Part shown: one piece after another, positions 22,691-31,404 of the stretch | How the letters are laid out: each line of letters opens with the position of its first letter | How positions within the stretch are numbered: the first letter of the stretch is position 1 | Notes under the pieces: model-generated | What the model was told of the DNA's origin: nothing | Database searches by the model: none | The model's input: only the letters and a program-made list of their open reading frames with translations | DNA from: Toxorhynchites rutilus septentrionalis | Taxonomy: Eukaryota > Arthropoda > Insecta > Diptera > Culicidae | Assembly (NCBI RefSeq): GCF_029784135.1 | Contig: NC_073746.1 | Span: 166,834,825 to 166,898,824, forward strand | Reading direction: 5' to 3' | Length of the DNA: 64,000 nucleotides | Made by a program: the position numbers and the translations under genes

Positions 22691-23545
22691 CATAATCGCC
22701 CAATATTTCTCTATTGGGCGAAGCTCCGGCGCGTTGGGCGGGTTCATTTCATTTGGCACGAAGGTGACCCCGTTGGCTTCGTACCACTCCAACACGTCCT
22801 TTGAATAGTGGCACGAAGCGAGATCCGGCCAGAAGATGGTCGGGCCCTCGTGCTGCTTCAATAGTGGTAGTAAGCGCTTCTGTAGGCACTCCTTAAGGTA
22901 AACCAGCCCGTTTACCGTGCCGGTCATCACGAAGGGGGCGCTCCGCTTTCCGCAAGAGCAGATCGCTTGCCGCACCATGTACTTTTTGGCAAACTTGGAT
23001 AGTTTCTGCTTGCGAATCTCCTCCGGAACGCTGAATTTGTCCTCTGCGGAGAAGAACAACAGGCCCGGCAGCTGACGAAAGTCCGCTTTGACGTAGGTTT
23101 CGTCGTCCATTACCAGGCAATGCGGCTTCGTCAGCATTTCGGTGTACAGCTTCCGGGCTCGCGTCTTCCCCACCATGTTTTGCCTTTCGTCGCGGTTAGG
23201 AGCCTTCTGAACCTTGTATGTACGCAGGCCCTCCCGCTGCTTGGTCCGCTGGACGAATGAACTTGACAAATTCAGCTTATTGGCGACATCCCGGACCGAA
23301 CTTCTCGGATCACGTCTAAAGTGCTTAACTACGCGCTTGTAATCTTTTTCACTGACGGAGCATCCATTTTTGCCGTTCTTCACCTCCTGGTCGATGGTTA
23401 AGTTCTCGAAGTATCGTTTTAGTACTCTGCTGACCGTGGATTGGACAATTCCCAGCATCTTACCGATGTCCCGATGTGACAACTCCGGATTCTCGAAATG
23501 AGTGCACAGGATTAATTCACGACGCTCTTTTTCGTTCGACGACAT
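22670..23545 (-). CDS. ITmD37E transposase (near-complete N-terminus, chimeric 3' end)
   Basis: A 291-residue frame starting at the ATG at 23545, MSSNEKERRELILC. Residues about 20-110 form paired helix-turn-helix segments (LSHRDIGKMLGIVQSTVSRV; VRDVANKLNLSSSFVQRT). The catalytic part has MDDETYVKADF (first Asp), IFWPDLASCHYSKDVLEWYE (second Asp) and PELRPIEKYWAIMKQ (last Glu). I count 37 residues between the second Asp and the Glu, the defining spacing of the ITmD37E family. Nuclear cut-and-paste transposase recognising the terminal repeats at 22121 and 23697. The frame stops just after WAIMKQALAN, short of the normal C-terminus, because a second copy's catalytic region is joined there, so activity is doubtful. 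Everything up to that point appears uninterrupted. Confidence 0.8.
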   Translation of the reverse strand: MSSNEKERRELILCTHFENPELSHRDIGKMLGIVQSTVSRVLKRYFENLTIDQEVKNGKNGCSVSEKDYKRVVKHFRRDPRSSVRDVANKLNLSSSFVQRTKQREGLRTYKVQKAPNRDERQNMVGKTRARKLYTEMLTKPHCLVMDDETYVKADFRQLPGLLFFSAEDKFSVPEEIRKQKLSKFAKKYMVRQAICSCGKRSAPFVMTGTVNGLVYLKECLQKRLLPLLKQHEGPTIFWPDLASCHYSKDVLEWYEANGVTFVPNEMNPPNAPELRPIEKYWAIMKQALAN

Positions 23546-23699
23546 TTTTCCAAATTTACGAAAAATTGGCAGTGAAGCATAGCCAACGTGATCTATACAC
23601 TCTTATCTGATTATAAGCGAAAGCTGAAGATATAATTCCTAAAAATTAAATTTCTACAGTGTTTTTTCCGTGATGCAATTTGATGTGACACACCCTTTA

Positions 23700-23845
23700 T
23701 TCTGACTTGAACTGTGGTCACACACATATCAGAATACGTTCAAGGCGCGTTGCTTGCCATAGGAATTTGAACTAAGTGCTGATAGAAATGACGCAAGTAA
23801 TACTACGTTGAGAATGCGAACGTTAGGAACGTCAGGGTCTTTGGT
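23700..23845 (+). mobile_element. Feilai-like SINE fragment (3' part)
   Basis: TGACTTGAACTGTGGTCACA, then CAAGGCGCGTT, CTAAGTGCTGATAGAAATGA and CGCAAGTAATACTACGTTGA follow the body and tail of the SINE that is complete at 31557-31829 (opposite strand there). The tRNA-related head is missing, cut by the ITmD37E insertion at 23697 or earlier. It sits between a Helitron Rep fragment and the ITmD37E element. Confidence 0.65.
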
Positions 23846-23849
23846 GACG

Positions 23850-24247
23850 AAGATGGAGAGCATCGATTATTCTTTCTTTGAATAACAATTTCCCTCGACG
23901 CAGTGCAGTTGTCTACCATAATTCCAACAATGTCTTCAACAACATGGGCATTGGATCTACAAACGTGCTCTCACCCTGGTATTTAATCAAGATTGATGAC
24001 AATATTGTCACTTTTCAATCCGAGCATGTGTGATTTGAAGAATTTCAATAATTTATTGTGCTCATTCAGAAAGACTTCCGACTCTCCGGCGATGCGCCTA
24101 AGCCCAAGACGAATTGAGGTTACTTGCACATTTATGGATGAAGGTTCGAGGAAGCGGACGTAGCACCTCCTGTCAATCTACAACCTAAATAAATTCGTTC
24201 TGTTTGAAAAACGAACGACGGTTTAATTATTTGGGTATTTTTATATA
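23850..24247 (-). pseudogene. Helitron Rep-protein fragment, family B
   Basis: Reading leftward from 24240: a TERIYLGC-like start, then broken frames corresponding to ESEVFLNEHNKLLKFFKSHM, GEHVCRSNA and DNCTASREIVIQRKNNR-like peptides. These match the segment of Helitron replication proteins where a HN...F...L stretch precedes ADK-PxGEHxRRYNAPT and V-GDxxxxRDIxxxRxD. The order is the same as in the copies at 35276 and 37640. Multiple frameshifts and stops. The fragment is cut on the right by the ITmD37E element at 24250. Confidence 0.6.
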
Positions 24248-24249
24248 TA

Positions 24250-25308
24250 AAGGGCGAAAACGAAATTATTGCACATTCAACAGGGCATAACTTTTTTACC
24301 ATTGGGTAAAAATCAACCAAATTTTGCACACTTTCTCATTGATGTGTATTGTCTACATGCTGTCAAACTCGAAGTCGTGTTTTTCGATTCAACGAAAATG
24401 GAGGTGAACCAACGCGAGTCGAGAGAACAAATTCTTTCCAAACACCTGGAATTTCCTGACCTGTAGCACCAGTAGTTGGGAACAAGGTTGAACATTCACC
24501 ATTCAACCGTCTCCAGATTGTTGAAGCGGTTCCAGGAGCGGTTGACGTTGGACCACGGCAAAGGAGCTGGAAGAAAACCGGGACCGGAGAACAAAAAAAC
24601 GGAGGGAAAGGTGAAGCGGATGATTAAAGCAATTCCCAACGTCTCAAGCCGTGATTTGGCTAAAAAGATCGGCATGTCGCAGAGTTACGTCCAGAATGCA
24701 AAGAAGAGAGCTGGATTACATACATACAAGGTACAGAACTTCCCAAACCGCGATGAGCGGCAACAATCGATGGCTAAAACTCGGGCACGGAAGCTCTACG
24801 AGAAGATGCTGACAAAATATGGCTGCTGTGTGATGGACGACGAAACGTATATAAAAGCCGATTTTAAGCAAATTCCGGGGTTGGAGTTTTTCACCGGCAA
24901 GAGCAAGTTCGATGTGGACGACAAATTTAAGAAGAAGAAAATGTCGAAGTTCGCCTCCAAATATCTCGTTTGGCGCCGGAGCTTCGCCCAATAGAGAAAT
25001 ATTGGGCGATTATGAAGCAGGCCCTCCGGAAGAACCCAAAAGTTGTCAAATCGGAGGCGGACTTCAAGAGAAAATGGATTTCTGTTCAAAAAAAAAAACT
25101 ACAACCTGACGTTGTACAGAACCTCATGGACGGGGTAAAGAGGAAGGTGAGAGCATACGGGCTTCGGCTCGAAGTATGAATAAAAAGAAAATGCCAAAAG
25201 TTGTTTAATAGTTTTTATTTTACTGTCTAAAATTTTCAAAAGGATCGGTCTACTGGGCGAATTTCTACAGCGTTTTTTCCGTGATGCAATTTGATGTGAC
25301 ACACCCTT
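24250..25308 (+). mobile_element. ITmD37E transposon, internally deleted (1059 bp)
   Basis: TA flanks at 24248-24249 and 25309-25310, left end AAGGGCGAAAACGAAATTAT and right end ATGTGACACACCCTT, matching the copy at 22121-23697 in both termini. It carries a defective transposase. Confidence 0.85.
24397..25179 (+). pseudogene. ITmD37E transposase with second catalytic Asp deleted
   Basis: The start MEVNQRESREQILSK at 24397 is followed by two stop codons near 24462-24475; the frame then runs from 24476 through a helix-turn-helix (LNIHHSTVSRLLKR), VSSRDLAKKIGMSQSYVQ, MDDETYIKADF (first Asp) and FASKYLVW. At about 24970 the sequence jumps directly to APELRPIEKYWAIMKQALRK in another frame, ending KRKVRAYGLRLEV at 25179. 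The whole block with the second Asp is missing, so the protein cannot be catalytic. The C-terminal end is complete and shows what the copy at 22121-23697 has lost. Confidence 0.85.
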
Positions 25309-25803
25309 TACAAATTCTTTTACGAAAAATCTCCCAGTCGTTCTAAAGGGCTAAGATGGATATTGCATATACTTTTAATAACGAGATCCCAGGCGGTGAA
25401 CATAATTTCTCATTTTGAATAAATAGTTATGAACATGCGGTTAGAGGAGACGAAACAAACAAAAGAGTGTAGAGAGCTCGATGGATTTTTATGTGTATTA
25501 TATGCTGATTTGACAAAAATACGCCCTATAAACCGTTGGACTCAAGCCTAATCGAGTTTTGCAAATGTAGCAACCTTGACACGCTTTCAAAACAAAATTT
25601 GTTTATGAAAACTAGCCCTCCCGTATCAAATATGTGTTCTATGATATAGAGTTAAAATTCTCTACAAGTGGGAAAAAATCTTGATCGAAATTGTATCCGA
25701 TAATGATTTTATATTATGGATAAAGTTTTGACGGAAATGCAAGGTAATTTATAGAAAAAAAAAGTCACAGGATGTTTGTGTCCGAAACACGACCGCATAG
25801 TTG

Positions 25804-25819
25804 ACGTAGGATTCCGTTA
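25804..25819. repeat. GACGTAG palindrome, degenerate copy
   Basis: TTGACGTAGGATTCCGTTAG: the left arm is intact, the right arm has changes. The preceding 30 bases (CCGAAACACGACCGCATAG) closely match those before the copy at 33828 (TCAAGATACGACTGCTTTA), so these two are the same subfamily. Confidence 0.7.
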
Positions 25820-25885
25820 GGCTATCTGTTGATTTTGGAAATGTTTGGAGAATAACATCGTTAAACTATTTGATAATGATTTGGT

Positions 25886-25901
25886 GGCCCTGAAAAGGGC
25901 C
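25886..25901 (-). terminator. histone mRNA-type 3' stem-loop
   Basis: On the minus strand the 16 bases read GGCCCTTTTCAGGGCC, a perfect fit to the metazoan histone 3' stem-loop GGYYYUHHUHARRRCC: six-base-pair stem, four-base loop, and A/C-rich neighbours (ACAAAACGGCCC). Such stem-loops are bound by SLBP and end replication-dependent histone mRNAs. No histone coding sequence lies upstream on the minus strand (25902 onward); only AT-rich sequence is seen. It is therefore an orphan 3' end, perhaps carried by the palindrome-family repeat, of which a copy lies 70 bp away. Confidence 0.6.
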
Positions 25902-26604
25902 GTTTTGTTTGGTTGTTGAGTATTGTTTGTTCACTCCACCAGTGTTTACCGAGTGATGATGACAGAAGGATGGTAAACAGTCGTTGGATGGTGCGTTTCA
26001 GATAAAAGATACTCAAGGAAAGAGATATGATGAAAACCGCCCTCTGTGATCCTAGAGGAGATGCTTCCTGTGATATATATGAATTAAATAAAGAAAAAAA
26101 AACTCACCAATGTAATATAAGATAATTACCAATTACCAATTATCAATTTTTCTCATTAGTAAAAACATGTAACTTTAATATAGAGAAAACATATTTGAAA
26201 TGGAAAAGGTAATTTTCTTCTATAATTTTTACTTTCTGAGTGTTTATTCAACCCAATGTGAATTTTAATTGGACTAACAACACCTAATACTATATGTAGA
26301 GCATATGGGAAATCTCTTTTTCTTCACTTTTCCAATTTTTCTCGCCGTATAAACTTTCCTTGGGTGAAAATGAACACAACAAGCGGGAAAGAGCGGGAAC
26401 ACACCTTGGTTTTTATTTATGGAAATTGAAATAAATCGTTTCATATATCAAGTCATTTTTAACATAACTGCTACCATATACAATTTTACACTTACACTTG
26501 TGCTGAATTTTTCACAATACACGATCGCTGAAATTTCACGTAGCAACTAACATTAAAGTTCCAAATTTAAATTTTATTTGCTATAATTAATCGCTTCACC
26601 TTAC

Positions 26605-27092
26605 TTGCAAAATGAAAATTCCCCCAGACTGCATATATTTGCAATGCAGATTTCCCCCGGGGACCTTGGTTATGATATCTCTGTTAGGGAATACGTTTCG
26701 GTAGGAACAACAGCTCCCCCTACTTTCATGTATTTGCAATGCCGATTTCCTCCAGGCAGCTTGGTTTTGATGTCTCTGTTAGGAACTCGCCGCATGTGTC
26801 GTCAATTCGACCAATCAGAAGTGGGTATTTCCGTTTGGATAGGGGTTGAGATTTTTCAATTGTTCGATAGTTAGTTTCATGGCATATATGATTTTATTCA
26901 ATATATGAAATTGTTATCGAGTGCCGAAATCAATTGATGTAAAAATTTCATCAATCAATCATGAAATGACTAAGCAATAAGCGTTTGAAATTCGACAATT
27001 TTCACGATGTACTCGATTTTCGATTTTCAATATGTTCCCGAAAGACGGAATCCTACGTCAAAATAGTTAAGTGAGAGTCAGGACTACGTCTT
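26605..27092 (-). repeat. palindrome-family repeat with tandem units (minus orientation)
   Basis: In minus orientation: half palindrome at 27092-27078, full palindrome GACGTAGGATTCCGTC at 27059-27044, about 250 bp of unique-looking sequence, then two to three units of the same repeat as at 3051-3720 (CCTAACAGAGACATCAAAAC; GGAAATCGGCATTGCAAATA) at 26800-26605. It is a shorter, diverged relative of the 2700-3720 copy. Confidence 0.65.
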
Positions 27093-27249
27093 CTAATCAC
27101 TTGAATACTTCAAACTTTATTTGCACGACTCAATTGGACTTCAGTTAAACGAATTGCAGAATGCAAAAGTGGGATCCGTTCTGATATTTTCATACTTTTT
27201 TACATTTTACATTTTACATTTGTAACATACATTGAATTAAGAAAATGAA

Positions 27250-27723
27250 TGGTTTTGTGTTTTTATTATTTTTGTCAGCGGTCATTGTGTATAGCACTCC
27301 CTTCTCCTGTATGTCATAGATCCCATCCTCAAATATCCGGTCGATCTACATCAAAGAATGAGCCGTCATCATTCTCGGGTTCGAGAGGATACGACATGAA
27401 ATGCTTGATTGCACTAATGCTTCTGAATTACTCCGCAAGAATATAGCGCTTTGACGGTTTTTTTCTAAAAAAAACCAGAGTCATAAGCGTTCCACGTTTG
27501 TTTTTCGAATGACAATGCACATCATCAGTTCCGGCAGCATACACATCAAAAACATTTTCGACCAAATCTTCTTATTTTGTCTATCACAATCACATTAGAT
27601 TAATTTTATAAATCGTTAAAACATTCAAACAAACTTACGATACATATGTTATTTTTAGTTAGCAACCATAGTATGTACTAGAAATAATTTATATGGCAGA
27701 ACAACGTTTGCCGGGTCAGCTAG
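27250..27723 (+). mobile_element. Helitron-like element, family B, 3' part
   Basis: Ends with TTATATGGCAGAACAACGTT then TGCCGGGTCAGCTAG at 27723, identical in type to the ends at 37264 and 38333. Upstream, GTATGTCATAGATCCCATCC (about 27313) parallels CTGTACATCATAGATTCCAT at 38035, and ATAAATCGTTAAAACATTCAAA parallels 38204. The 5' end was not located and no protein is encoded. Confidence 0.55.
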
Positions 27724-27724
27724 T

Positions 27725-28536
27725 TTTAATATAAGTATAACTTTTATAATCTTTGTTCAATGCCATCCTTGTAATAGAAAAAAGTTCCAGAGCTGAACAA
27801 ATAAACACGGAAAAAAGAAAATAGTTGATAAATGACAAAGTGAAGATAAACTTCTTATTGTTACCCTTCGCATACATCAAAATCTGATTGCGACATCGGT
27901 GCACATATGCTCAGTTGTACCATCTACAGGAAATGATTCGAATCGATGATAACGGAACATTAGAATATGTGATCAGTAATAACCAGAAATGACCCAAAAC
28001 TTTAATTTTTTTAGAGAGGTGTCTTTTTTTCGCTCCTTATTTCATTATGTCAAACAATTCTCAAAGACGGATGTGTAATAATGAATTCCTGTATTGTGCC
28101 ACATGATCGTTATTTGTTCTGAAAAAAATCGGAGATATAGTTGTTGACAATGTCTAGCAGTGCAGTTGCTCAAAGTCGAGCTGGACAACGTACGACGAAT
28201 AATAAACAGGAACGTAGATTGTCCTTTGCCAAACAAGGCCAACCTATCGGAGGTCAAGAAATGCTTTCCAGCTGATAGAGAAACGCTGATAGAAACCGAT
28301 CCTAGAATTCGCAACGCCAAACAAACCATGAACTCGTTTAGCAGCATCGTAAAAATGAGACAAAAAATAACTAATCGCCGATTTAGCACACTTTTGCAAT
28401 CACTTTCGGGAGACCACTTTTTTTTCTTGTATACCGTAACCGTTAAACCACATAATCTGACTTATTTTCTCAGGCATTGCCCCAGAATTAACATGCATGT
28501 GATTAGTTCTTTTCCGACGATTCTCCATCGTTTCAG
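27725..28536. other. last part of intron 1; one unrecognised coding-like block
   Basis: The block 28160-28420 on + has open frames with balanced composition (VELDNVRRIINRNVDCPLPN, KKCFPADRETLIETDPRIRN) and may be a captured gene fragment. I do not recognise it, and its frame does not join exon 2. The final 30 bases before 28537 form a good polypyrimidine tract and acceptor (TTCTCCATCGTTTCAG). Confidence 0.3.
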
Positions 28537-28767
28537 CGGTTGAGACAAATTGTGTTCTTCCCCTCAAACCCGATTGGTCCTTTTTCTCGCCACTGATCTT
28601 CAGCCAGGACGGAACACTAATCTCGACGGAGAACGTAAGCGACGAAACGGAAGACATCACACTGCCGGTTGGCACCGAAGTACTGCTCTCGTGCGCCCCC
28701 AACTACTTCCGGGAGTTCTCATCCGAAAAGGTTCTGAAGGCAAAATGCAAGAAAGATAAGACACTGG
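28537..28767 (+). CDS. endonuclease-like gene, exon 2
   Basis: Preceded by the acceptor ATCGTTTCAG and ended by the donor CTGG|GTGAGT. The frame starts in phase 1 (CG then GTT GAG ACA) and encodes 77 residues: VETNCVLPLKPDWSFF, SPLIFSQDGTLISTEN, then PVGTEVLLSCAPNYFREFSS, and KAKCKKDKTL. This is the N-terminal domain of secreted arthropod DNA/RNA non-specific endonucleases, which typically has a C-x-(16-20)-PL, a GxxVxLSC and a C near the end. Four cysteines are expected to form disulfides. Placed between signal-peptide exon 1 and the catalytic-domain exon 3. Confidence 0.75.
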
Positions 28768-28831
28768 GTGAGTATCATCGTTCCGCATCAGCACCATGAT
28801 AAAACTAATCGACTCTTTGAAATTCTTCTAG
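28768..28831 (+). other. 64-nt intron in endonuclease-like gene
   Basis: GTGAGT donor at 28768 and TTCTTCTAG acceptor ending at 28831; a branch-point-like AAACTAATC lies at 28802-28810. Length 64 nt is typical of short mosquito introns. Removal joins CTG G|TT GTC so that the frame continues without a stop. Confidence 0.85.
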
Positions 28832-29742
28832 TTGTCAACGATCTGGACAAAAACTTTGTTTCCGAGCTATCCTGTGAGGTTCGCTCGATCGAGGAGATTA
28901 TTGTTCCTGTACGAGGCTGCCCCTCCAGTGCTCGATCGATTGAATATGGATACGCCAACCCGGTCAACGGTAGATCCTACACGCTCGGTGAAGCTTGCTA
29001 CGATGTCAAACGCGGCCAAACTCTGTTCATTCACACAAAGCTCAAGTCCGGAAATAACACGGTTGATGCACTAGCTCTGAAAACTGTAAATAACGTCAAC
29101 TACTTCCGCCAAGAGCATCCCACCTCTCGGTACAAAATTGAACTGAATAAAGCGCTGAACATCAACGATCAAGCTGAACGGTTCAAGGCAGTTTTCGGCA
29201 CGAAAAACGCTCCCAGAATCGAAGCGCGTCGATATGTAAACGAAGATTTGCTCACACACAAGCAGTACCAAGCAGTGCTGAAATTAGCCTGGAACTATCA
29301 GATAGTAAAAGATCTAGACTCTCTCGACAATTTCGACAACTTGGTTAACGATATAAGTGATTTGAGTGCTAAGGAAGTCGAGATCTACACTGGTGCCCAT
29401 GGGGTGCTCTCACTAAAAGATAAGAATGACAACAACGTTGATGTCTACCTGAAGGAGAACCGTTTCCCGGTGCCAAAATTCCATTGGACGGTGATTCGAT
29501 CGGAAACGAAAGCCGTTGCATTTGCCATTCACAATAAGGCACATCTGACGGAGAAAGAACGTGAGAAGGATTCCTTCTGTCGTAGTATCTGCGATCAGCT
29601 GTCGTGGATTAACACGCTGAAAGAGGACGATTCCTACAGCAATCCCGAGTACGGTTTCGTCCAGTGCTGTGAGCTAGACGAGTTCCGTAAAACGATAAAG
29701 GAAATGCCCCCGCTGAATGGCATCAAGGGAGTTCTGAAGTGA
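28832..29742 (+). CDS. secreted endonuclease-like protein, exon 3 (NUC/Endonuclease_NS fold, active site lost)
   Basis: Encodes 302 residues ending in TGA at 29742. The scaffold of the Endonuclease_NS family is clear: a Tyr-rich strand region (ARSIEYGYANPVNGRSYTLG), RYKIELNKALNINDQAERFK, VEIYTGAHGVLSLKD, FPVPKFHWTVIRSE, FCRSICDQLSWI and YGFVQCCELDEFRKTIKEMP with a GVL end. In active members a D/A-R-G-H motif follows the QxxRF segment, and an Asn lies about 30 residues later. Here the equivalent stretch reads ARRYVNEDLLTHKQYQAVLK, with no RGH and no N-APQ motif anywhere in the protein, so hydrolysis of nucleic acid is unlikely. Family role elsewhere: extracellular DNA/RNA degradation, including salivary nucleases. 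The intact frame suggests a retained non-catalytic function, perhaps binding. Family call is by pattern, not by search. Confidence 0.75.
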
Positions 29743-29926
29743 CGTACAACGTGACCTGTAGGCAAGGGGATCCTCGACGGTAGACAGACCCACGGGGTCG
29801 TTCCTTACTTCAGTGAATAGGAAAAATTTAAACAAACAAAAAGCGCTGGTATGTGATTTAAATTTTTAATTTTATTATTTAAAAACAAAACTCGAATGTG
29901 AAGAATGCTCTCTTAACATAGGTTCG

Positions 29927-29932
29927 AATAAA
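29927..29932 (+). terminator. polyadenylation signal AATAAA
   Basis: AATAAA 185 bp after the stop codon of the endonuclease-like gene, followed by AAAGTACAATCGTTT. It is the first canonical signal downstream. Confidence 0.6.
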
Positions 29933-29946
29933 AAGTACAATCGTTT

Positions 29947-30204
29947 CTATTTCACAATAGTTGTTTTTGTTCGAGTTCGTTCGAAAATCCACTCAGTCAA
30001 GTACGATAATTTTAGTAAGCTATTGACCCAACTCCCAAAACAGATGACAACCAGACGAATAACTTGACCGTGTCCAAAACTGCCTTCGTTGAGCTGTTGG
30101 ATCCGGTACGCTTCATACGAATCAAACAGAAAACCTCCGATCGTTACGGAGAGTTCATTTTCACTACATCCATATACCAATGTTTCGATTGAACAGCTAT
30201 GCAC
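29947..30204 (-). CDS. possible last exon of an unidentified minus-strand gene
   Basis: An open frame of 85 codons with coding-like composition (YGCSENELSVTIGGFLFDSY, EAYRIQQLNEGSFGHGQVIR, WVNSLLKLSYLTEWIFERTR) ends at a TAG at 29959-29957 region, about 200 bp from the 3' end of the convergent endonuclease-like gene. A stop lies a few codons upstream of the first GTG, and the nearest acceptor-like AG (TAATTTTTTTAG, about 30279) is not in frame. On the minus strand an AATAAAA signal occurs near 29875. No family recognised; it could be a relic. Confidence 0.25.
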   Translation of the reverse strand: MHSCSIETLVYGCSENELSVTIGGFLFDSYEAYRIQQLNEGSFGHGQVIRLVVICFGSWVNSLLKLSYLTEWIFERTRTKTTIVK

Positions 30205-30499
30205 ATTATTAATTTATGGTACGGATAGTTTGTACACACTTTGGCATGTGTAATTGTTGTCAACTCGTCTAAAAAAATTACAAAAATAATTCTAGATCAT
30301 GTAAAAGTTGTCTACAAACTAAGTTTGATCTTCATTTAATAATTTATCCGCAAGTTGGGCCCACAAGAAACTCAAGTACGTCTCGTTAGGCGACGAACAT
30401 GTTAATAGGATACCTAATATTACATCTGTATGTCAAATGAAAGTGTCATCTTTATAACACAAAATGACAGTGTTGCATATATGTGCTTTTTGTTTACAT

Positions 30500-31245
30500 T
30501 TCGTTTGCGAAGATGAACGGCCACAGAGAAATCGTTATCACAGAATATTTTAATGGTTTTAATCCTGGAAATATATTCAGATTGAGGCGTCCTCGGAATG
30601 AACAGAAGATGTGTTTACCGTACCATAGATTAGTATGTAAAGACTAGACTAGAAGAAGACAGACCACGATCAGAAATAAAAAGAACTGTGAGTACACCAA
30701 AATTAAAAAAGATAGTACGGGGTCGACTTCGTCGGAATCCTGTTCAATCTGCTCGGAAGTTGGCTAGGAACCTCAATGTCAATCGAGAATCCTTGCGAAT
30801 ATTCCTGCGGCGAATATGCCACATGGTTGATGGTGTTTCGGAAGCTGCAAAACGAAAGAGGTATCAAAGATCGCGAGAGTTGCTCGGTTGGCGTACACAT
30901 GATGACACATTTTTTTCAGATAAAAAGTTATTCGTTGAGGAGCAGTCTTTCAATTGCCAGAATGATCGAGTAAAAAGTGCAAGTATTGAGGATGTACCTG
31001 CCCATAAGCAGAACGGTATCAAAATGAAACATCAATCATGGTTTGGGGAGGAGTATGTAAAAGAGATAAATTATTTTATTTTCATTGATAAAGGTGTGAA
31101 ATCAATACAGCTTATAACCTCGACATAGTTTTGAGGCAAAACCTATTTCCGCGGTCAAGTGAGTTATTCGATGGACCATGTGCGCGCAGAGTATGATGGC
31201 TTTGTCAGACTACTCAGACCTGAACGGTACGTAGGAGGTTGTGTC
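30500..31245 (+). pseudogene. mariner-type transposase remnant
   Basis: From about 30513 broken frames give REIVITEYFNG and EDRPRSEIKRTVSTPKLKKI; then 30688-31128 encodes GRLRRNPVQSARKLARNLNV, NRESLRIFLRRICHMV, a K-R-S-LL stretch, DDTFFSDKKLFVEEQSFNCQ (first catalytic Asp) and NDRVKSASIEDVPAHKQ. The order and motifs (RPRSGRPRTVRTP, RRNPxxSxRxxA, FSDEKLFTxEQxxNxQNDRVxA) are those of a common insect mariner-like transposase. SDEK has become SDKK, and the second half of the catalytic domain is degraded. Confidence 0.75.
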
Positions 31246-31404
31246 ATTCCTAAATACCGACAATAAATAATTAACATATAACTCAATAATATACTGAAAA
31301 CTGAATTTTTCTACTTACTTCTTCTTCAAAAATATTAGGAGTTTTGTTTGTGAAAAATATATTTGTCACGGTGTAGTTCTCTCGTACCGTTTGTGAACGG
31401 TTCT

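Larger units (their letters stand above)
22121..23697 (-). mobile_element. ITmD37E transposon (1577 bp)
   Basis: Flanked by TA at 22119-22120 and 23698-23699. Short terminal inverted repeats, AAGGGCG at the left and AAGGGTGTGTCACATCAAAT on the complementary right end, match the ends of the second copy at 24250-25308. It contains one long transposase ORF plus a second partial catalytic segment. The right flank is a SINE fragment, so the element inserted next to or into a SINE. Confidence 0.85.
25311..26604. other. intron-like sequence; holds an isolated histone-type stem-loop
   Basis: Apart from the palindrome at 25804 and the stem-loop at 25886-25901 I recognise nothing coding. AT-rich with several A-runs. 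Confidence 0.35.

Noticed and set aside
25886..25901. A histone gene at this place
   Set aside because: The stem-loop is perfect but no histone-like peptide can be read in any frame within the 1 kb upstream on the minus strand.
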